Positions 25,887 to 34,800 of a stretch of 64,000 bases of DNA are shown piece by piece. A program made the translations under genes and the position numbers. The number at the start of each line of letters is the position of its first letter. Position 1 is the first letter of the stretch. This DNA is from Cristatella mucedo (Eukaryota > Bryozoa > Phylactolaemata > Cristatellidae): positions 733,501 through 797,500 of the forward strand of contig WPIO01000053.1 in the NCBI GenBank assembly GCA_009760855.2, written 5' to 3'. The notes below the pieces were generated by a model that was not told the DNA's origin, ran no database searches, and saw only the letters and a program-made list of their open reading frames with translations.

Positions 25887-28800
25887 CTACACAGGGACAG
25901 ACAAACGAGCACACACACGCAATCCTAAATTGCATATTGAATGATGTAGGCTTTGCACACACTAACTCTGAACGAACAAACGATGCAATATCAGAGACTC
26001 TGCGCAATGCCAATAGACGCCCGGGCTACAATTGAAACGAAAATCTGATCAGTGCAATGACCACTTACCTTCATAGATGACGACGAGCCACACTGTTAAT
26101 GACTAGCTGTAGTAAAAAGAAGCTTCTTCAGCCACTTACGCTGTTAGTTCGATTGCAACCAAATCTGGGACTTGCTTTCAGTGAGCCAACTGACAGCTAC
26201 TACTTCACCTACACCTGGGTCGTAGCCTAAAGGTGCTCAAACCTGAACCTCACTGCAAGCGAGAGTGACAGCCTGAGCTGCAGCTGTATACATCAGACAG
26301 TTGAATCAGATGAACTTCACTTTTTACTTTTTCTTTGGTGCTTACTTCATCCAAGCCCTGTCCGCCTCAAGAACATGCAAATTAAAAGATACGTGTGCAC
26401 AAATCTGAGCACTGATTTCAATTTGATTTTATTTCAAGGGCTCACTCAAAAAATAATACCGAGTGCCATCAAGCAAAGCCACGACGAGGTACACACACAG
26501 CCTACACATCCATGTAGAATACCCAGCAGATGCATTACTATTATTATTCATTGAGCTAGCAACATGATGGGAGCCCGGTTCATGTACGCAACAGCCACTG
26601 AATGGCCTGGTTTGAGAAATCCCGTTTTTGTGAGCTCATCTACGTAACCTTCCATGCACACGCAACAGCCACTGAATGGCCTGGTTTGAGAAATCCCGTT
26701 TTTGTGAGCTCATCTACGTAACCTTCCATGCACACATGCACGCCAGGTGTGCTGACCAGCCACACATGCCCAGTTCATTCCTTAACGATCTTCGTTTGTG
26801 CTTTGGTCCCTCGACCCCGGGGCACCGGTAAAATAAACAGCAGCAAAATATGCTGAATTATACATGCAGTATATCTAACCCCGCAGCACCATGCTACTTG
26901 CAGATCAAAGATAGTGATGAGAATAATAAGTATAATAATGCACTTGATAAAGCGCCCTCTGAAAACTCAATCTCTTTTTAGGCGCTTTACATTTGCTGCA
27001 AAGGGAAATGCTATTGAATGGTGAGTAATATCATGCATGATAAACAAACAACATGAATAACATGGTTGGGGTGACATGCACAGGGTCAGCATGCAAATGT
27101 GGTTAGTGGCAGCATGCACTGTGTCAGCATGCATGAAGAACAAATCACAGGGACCCACTAAATGCTGTCCTAAATAGGTGTGTTTTTAAGTTCTTTTTAA
27201 ATCAAGGTCAGGTCAGGGGACGTTCTGACGCAAGTCGGGAGTGAGTTCCATGCTTTAAGAGCATACGAACTAAATGCATGGTCTCCAAAGGATTTGAGGT
27301 TTGTACAAGGTTGCTAAACTTTTGGATTCCGAAAAGCGGGTGGTATGATGCATGGCCTGGTGGTGTAGTAGATCTGAGAGATAGGCTGGAGCCATAGAAT
27401 GAAGTGACCTAAAAGTGAGCGACAAAACCTAGAAGTCGATCCATTGCTTGACTGGGAGCCAGTGCAGGTCGGTAAGAAGTGGTGCGATGTGGCAACTGCG
27501 ACGCTCACGACAGACAAGCCTAGCTGCAGAGTTTTGCACCAGCTGTAATCGCCTGATTGCACATGCCGGTAGGCCAGCAAGCCGTGAGTTACAGAAGTCA
27601 AGGCGGGATGTTACAAATGCATGGAAGAAATTAGACGTGGTATCCTTATCTAAACAAGCCCGAATGTTGGCAATGTTATGAAGCTGAAAATAGGCAGATT
27701 TGACTGTGGAGCTGATGTGGTCGTCTAACAAGGTCGCTTTGGAATATGACACCTAGATTTCGAGCTGATTCCACAGGAGATATGCTGGCAAAGCCAATTT
27801 TGAGCGTCAGCCTTTCCAATTTCTGAAAACCACTTGGTTTGCCCATAACTAGTAGGTTAGTTTTATCATCGCTTAATTTAAGAAAATGTGCTGCCATCCA
27901 TGTGCAGATGTCATCAATACATGCAGCAAGTGAGTTGAGAGAATTCGAGGTAAGATAGCAAAGATAACAGCACATATTTCTGCAAGGTTAAGCATACGAC
28001 AGACTCCATGTTTCAACAGGATTCAGGCTGCTCACACGGGTCGCTAAGTTCAACAGGGGCGGCGGGAGCAGCAGCAGCAGCAGCAGTGTAACTAACCTTG
28101 GGTTTGCTACATTCATTAGCTGTGTGACCTTTATCGGTACAGTTTCTACACTGCACGTTATAGTAGCGGCTTCTGTACAAGTTCGGATGCTTGTCTGCAT
28201 TTATTATGTGCCAGCCATGACCTACGAAGTACAGATGATCTTGCAAAGGGATGTCAAATAGGGTTGCAACCACATCGGCAACAACATTCTCACCAAGCCA
28301 GAAAGGTGGAGCAGCAGCTTGTGCAGCCAATTGTGACACTCGATTTGCAGGCTTAAAATTTACAGCAACCATTGCACTAGGTCGATCTGCAGATGCAGTC
28401 AAGGCATTCATCTGCAGGCCCCCCCCCACTTCGAGCAAGAGTGCCACAGTGCATAGCAAGACAATTAAGTTCGGAACTAGGCGACAGTTTGCGGCAATGC
28501 GACAGCGAGATTCAAGAGACAACCGACCGGGCACCCTACACCAAATGCGAGCAGAACAGGGTTGTGCAGCAGCAGCAGTTAAGACAACCGACCACGCGAC
28601 AGCCGGTACCCTATGCAGCTGAGCTCGACATAGATCCACCAGTAAATGCATGCATAGTACCTTCAAGGTAACTTTCGTCACACTACAATTTTGACATATT
28701 ACCAATAATAAATGAGTACAGTGCCCTCAGAGAACTCTAGACATCTCTTTCTAGACACTGTACACATGCTGCAAAGAAAACATCGTGCCCAGAGCAGCGC

Positions 28801-31800
28801 AGGTACTTCACAGTTTGCAGAAACGTTTCAGCAAACTGAGCCTCATCCCGCAAATCACAAAAGTACATTGTACGTCCACTACTTTTGATTGAAGAGATTG
28901 CACCATACGATTTCCTGTTAAAGCACGAGAAACAATAACAACAATAGCAGGTGAATTGTATGGTGCCCTATGAGAATGTAATCTCGGGTGATTTGAAGCT
29001 TGCTTGAAGATAGTCGTCAGCTATCCACAGGCATCATGCTATCAGGCCAGAGTATGCTAAAGTACTTCATTTTTTTTAACAAAATCTATACCTCAAGGCT
29101 GCAACTCTGGATTTAAGGCAAGCCATCTGAGTAAATAATAAAAACCAAATCGAGCATCTCTCAATAATTATCCTTGAAAATTCATGTATGTATTGATGAC
29201 ACCCTCACATGTATGGCAGCAAATTTTCTTAAATTGACTAATGATAAAACTTACTAGTTATGGGAAAAACAAGCGTGATTCAGCAAATTGGAAAGGTTAA
29301 AGGTCAAAATCGACTCTGCCAGCATATCTCCTGTTGAATCTGCCCGAAATCTAGGTGTCCATGTTCCAAAGTGACCTTTTGTTAGACGATCACATCAGTT
29401 TCACAATCAAGTCTGCCTACTTTCAGCTACATAACAATGCTAAAATTCGGGGTGGTTTCGACAGCGATAACAAACGTAGATTGGTCCATGCATTTGTGAC
29501 ATCCCGTATTGACTTCAGCGATAACAAACGTAGATTGGTCCATGCATTTGTGACATCCCGTATTGACTTCTGTAACTCACTGCTAGCTGGTCTACCAGCC
29601 TGTTCAATCAGGCACTTACAGCTGGTGCAAAACTGCATCTAGTCTTGTCTGTCGTTAGCATCGAAGTTGCCACATCACGTCACTTCTCGCCGACCAGCAC
29701 TGGCTACAAGTCAAGCAATGCATCGACTTCAAGGTTTTGTCGCTCACTATAAGTTCCTACCATTCTTTGGCTCCAGCTTACCTATCAGATCTACTCGCCC
29801 ACTAGGCTAAGCATCGTTCCACCTGCTTTTCGGGAATCTAAGCGTTAACCAATACCTCGTACAAATCTCAAATTCATTGGAGACCGTGCATTTAGTTTGT
29901 ATATTCCTAAAGCCAGGAACTCGATCCCGACTAGAAGCACGACATCCCCTGACGTGACCAAATTTAAAAGGAAACTAAAATGAGCTTATTTATTGCAGCA
30001 TTTAGTGGGTCCCTGAGATTCGACCCTTATGTGCTTATGTGCTCTGAATCTGTGCATGCTGCCACTAAGATCACTTGCATGCTGACCCTGTGCATGTCGC
30101 CCCTAACCATGCTATTCTTGTTGTTTATTGAGCAAGCTACCACTAACCAATGAATGGGGTTTCCTTCGCAGCGAATGTAAAGCGCCTTGAAAGTGATAGA
30201 GTTTTCTGAGGGCACTTTATCAAGTGTGTTATTATTATCATTATAATTATCCTGAATTCAATTGTAATAATAATAATGATGATAATAATAATGCACTTGA
30301 TAAAGCGCCTTCAGAGAACTCAATCTCTCTCTAGGCGCTTTTTATTTCCTGCAAAGGGAAATGCAATTAAATGGTGAGTAATATCATGCTTGATAAACAA
30401 ACAACATGAATAACATGGTTAGGGGTGACATGCACAGGGTCAGCATGCAAATGTGGTTAGTGGCAGCATGCACAGTGTCAGCAAGCATAAGCACATCGAG
30501 GACGAATCACCGGCACCCACTAAATGCTGTCCTAAATAGGTGTGTTTTTAAGTTCCTTTTAAATGTGGTCAGGTCTGGGGATGTTCTGACACAGGTCGGG
30601 AGGGAGTTCCAGGCTTTGGGAGCATACGAACTAAATGCACGGTCTCCAAAGGATGTGAGGTTTGTATGGGGTATTTGTAGACTGTTGGATTCCGAAAAGC
30701 ATATGCAAAAGCCTAGATACATGTTTGGCTTTCTTGGGAGACACATTATTATTGAATCATAATTTTTGTCAAGTATTCGATTAAATCCAAGTTGATCTGG
30801 TCTTCGATCGACAAGCAAAATCGACAGCATTATTGTCTTGCGAACTACTGAGCAAGCCTGCGCATTCTGCCGGACAGTATAGCTCTTTCTATTCTGTTTC
30901 ATATCCACACAACATTAGTTAATTTGTGGGAGCATATACATCAGTTCTGTGTTGCCTTGTATGCCAGTTGAACCATGTCAGTCCCCCCCCCTTGCCGGCC
31001 ACAGCAATCTTTCATCACTTCGAACCACGTGAGGTTCGTGCATATGTACATACAAAAACATGTTTAAGCCTTGGCAGTTGCTCAGGAGCCTTGGTCATCC
31101 TTCAAACTGCCATTCTTCCAAGTTAAAAAATCCTTCGCATGTCAAACGATTCATGCTTTCCTTACAGCATATGTAAAGTGCCTCGAAAAAGATTGAGTTC
31201 TCTGAAGGCACTACACATATCTATTATTATTATTACTAATATTAATCATGGTACGCAATGAAGCAATTTGTGCTCCAGAGGATCATCTTCTAAAAACCGT
31301 GACTGCGTCAAAAGCCAGAAGTTGCACAAAAGATGCAATAACATGTTGATTTTTGTGTTATAAGCTACCACATGCTAACCGAACTGATGATCTCACACCA
31401 AATCTCAAGGTCCAAATTAGTTATTCAAGTTGTGTGTAGGTTATGTAAATAAGTTTCTGGCATTCACAAAGATTTCCAACTACATCGTTAAAAAATGATG
31501 TGTTGCCCAAAACGGCAAGCCACGATGTCGAATCGTAGCCTGTGTTGCTTTTTTTCTGGGCCACAGCCATTGCAACCCGCATAGACTGAGCTGCAAGTAT
31601 CTTTCGTTAGTCAGGGGTGTTCAGCTACATTGCTTAGATCACTCGTGGTAGTAAATTCCCTGCTTGAACCAAAGTAAGTAAAGATAGCAGTACATACCAT
31701 GTTTGATTGCCAATAACAGCACATTTGACAGCTACAGCTCGATAATCAATTGCAACTATGACATACATGTACATAAAGACAGTACAGCATGATTCAAGGT

Positions 31801-34800
31801 TAGAACCGTTACGAGTACCAAGTGTAAACGTGTTAGAGAGTTTTATGCCGTGTTGACATTAGTATAACAGTAGTTCCAACAACTCAATCAGCAGACAATG
31901 CTGGACAGGCAATGCCCGAGGTTAGTACCCTCGAGGCTTCGTTCTTCCCCAAGCACACACACAAGCAAGCACACAAGCAAGCGCACGCACGCACACACAC
32001 ACACACATAGAAGTTCGAAAGAATGGCAAGCCACATAGAATCTACCTAGTGGCTGAGAAAAGTTCAAAAAGAGTCAACAAGAGGCACAACTCCTATAGCC
32101 GGACGAGGAAAAAGCCATAGGATGAAATAATCGAAGGAGCAAGTCGATAAACAAACCAACAGGAAGTGCTGATGCCTTTAGACAACTAGTGAATGTGAAG
32201 TAGATATTTAATTATTATTCACTATCGTGCATCATAATAAGAATACTAGGTCGCTTACATATGACATATGTCAACTAAATCTGTGTCCACGTGCAGTACA
32301 GCTCAATGCAAGATAAGATAATCAATAAGCAGCAGTTAATGCAACACAAGAGATCATGCATGGACAATCGAGCAAAAGCAACAAATATGCTTGGCTTGGC
32401 CAGCATGAACACGTGAAAAGGTTCCCAAGTTTACCGGTGAGTGAAACCTCTGGCTGGTAACAAGGCCTCGGTCGTACGCAGGCAAGCATGTAAATCATGC
32501 GCACACAAAAAAAGACAAGTTCAGACAGGCTACGGGAAAGCTGACCTGAAGGGATGGAAGCACAGTTAGTTGAGATTAAAGACGCAAAGTCATTGCAGGG
32601 AGTGACACAGTTGGAAGTCAGAAAAAGACAAGTTCAGACAGGCTACGGGAAAGCTGACCTGAAGGGATGGAAGCACAGTTAGTTGAGATTAAAGACGCAA
32701 AGTCATTGCAGGGAGTGACACAGTTGGAAGTTCAGACAGGCTACGAGAAAGCTGACCTGAAGGGATGGAAGCACAGTTAGTTGAGATTAAAGACGCAAAG
32801 TCATTGCAGGGAGTGACACAGTTGGAAGTCAGATTAAGACTTTCCGAGCATGTGAACTGAAGGAATGCCTGATCACCAGACGATTTCGATTCAGTTCAAT
32901 GAAGCAGCAAGACGATAGGAAGCTCAAGAGCTGATGGTGCTAGAGTACATCGGAGGAGCAAGGAGGTCGAAGAGGTGAGAGCTGGTGAGACCGAGTGAAG
33001 CTACCTGCAGGCAGAAGGGAGAGGGGAGGTCGGGGTAAGTTCGACCCTCGATGAGCAGTACAATAAAGTAAGCTTTCATACTCACACATTCACAATACGT
33101 CCCCAGAGGTCACAGCAGTTATCACAGGACAGAGCTGCTCAGTGAAAGGACAATCGAGGCAGATTCGGAAAAACTTCAAAGAAGAGTGCCTTCGGGAAAG
33201 ATGCGTCGTCCAAGGATGTTCTGGGCAAGCATTTGCACGCGAGAGATGCCAGCGTACAAACGTGTATCTCTGTCTGTAACTCCATAAAGTCATAAAGACT
33301 ATGTGGGTGTTACGCAGGAGAGTTTTGTATAGCGCACTCACAACCCAAGCAGCTTTCGGTACGCATTCGGTAATCAACAGACTTGTCTCACACAACAAAG
33401 AGAAAGTGGGAAGCATAGCAGAGTCAGGAGAGCAGTTGAGGTAGTGAGTAGCATGGAAGTAGCAGCTCAGGACCGCTAAAAAGAATGAGCCACAGTCGGC
33501 AGTTGGAGAGTAGTTGTCGTTGCGTAGGAATTGTGGAAGCGAGTTCCACAGCCTAGGACCTGCAGAGCCAAAGCTTCTGTCGCCAACGGTCTTTAAGCGG
33601 AGGAATGGAAAAGCTAATTTATTGTCCACACAGGACCTGAGGGTGCGAACAGGCTGAAACTGGTGCAGCACTTCAGCTAGGTACGAAGGAGCCAAGCCAT
33701 AGAGGGCCATTTGGGTCAGCCTGAGAATTTTGCTCCATCCTAGCTCTTTTAGCAAAGGAGACATGCTCAAACTTCTGGGACTTGAAGACTAGCCTTGCAG
33801 CCACATTCATAGTCAGCTGCAGTGGCCTAGTTGCTTTCTTTGGTAGCCCAGCCAAAAGGGAATTACAATAATCAAGCTGAGACAGAACTAGAGAGCTAGT
33901 TAAATTTTTTGCACGCCACTGTGGAAGACAGGTCCTAATCTTGGATAGGGGTCGGATGTGATGGCTAGCTGTAGAAGCAGTCTTCTGAATGATGCTTTTA
34001 AAATTTAGGCAGCCATCGAAAACGACACCTAAATTTCGAGCACGTGGTGATGGTCCTACAACAGCATCACCTATTCGAAGAGCAAAGCCTTTGAATCCAG
34101 CCACACTCTTAGGGTGTCCTATAAGCAGCAGCAGTTGGGTTTTATCGTTATTTAGTTTCAAGACGTAATCCAACATCCAGGATCGAATGTCGGCAAGGCA
34201 AGCATTCAGTTTATCAGTTGCTGCAGTAGATTCCGACGGTTTGAATCACAAATACAGCTGAGTATCGTCAGCATAAAAGTGATATCTTATTCCATGGGCC
34301 TTAATCCTTTTCCCACGGGTTAATTATAAATGGAGAAGAGCAAGAGACCGAGGACGGACCCTTGAGCGACTCCACATGTGACCGGTCTCGTAGGTGAGAC
34401 CTGACCCCCAAACGACACGGATTAAACACGACCAGAAAAGTACGGTTTAAACCACATCTGTGCCTCGTCTGCCAAACTGATCGTTGTTCTCAATCGTTCA
34501 TGTAGAACATCGTGATCAATGGTGTCGAAGGCAGCTGATAGATCTAGCAGAGCTAAGGCAGTGACATTCCCCTCATTGCTGCCACATAGAATGTCATTGT
34601 TAACACGGAGGAGAGAAGTTTCAATGGAGTACTGTCTCTTCAACCCTGATTGAAATGTTTCTGACATTCCATTCTTTTCAATATGTTCAACCAGTTACTA
34701 GGCAACAATTTTTCAAGAACCTTTGACAAGAAAGGAAGACGGAAAATTGGGCGATAGTTTGCTCGGACCTCTGTGTCTAATCCAGGCTTTTTTTGAGTAT

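Noticed and set aside
25289-28386. Zinc knuckles as part of a retrotransposon gag or ORF1
   Set aside because: Five knuckles with ZCCHC7-specific linkers, an IWRxY-type motif, an acidic N-terminus and introns argue for a host gene.
28387-28705. Extension of ZCCHC7-like exon 2 upstream to an ATG at 28705
   Set aside because: The frame is open but has no similarity, and it would break phase with exon 1. The acceptor at 28387 joins exon 1 exactly in phase.
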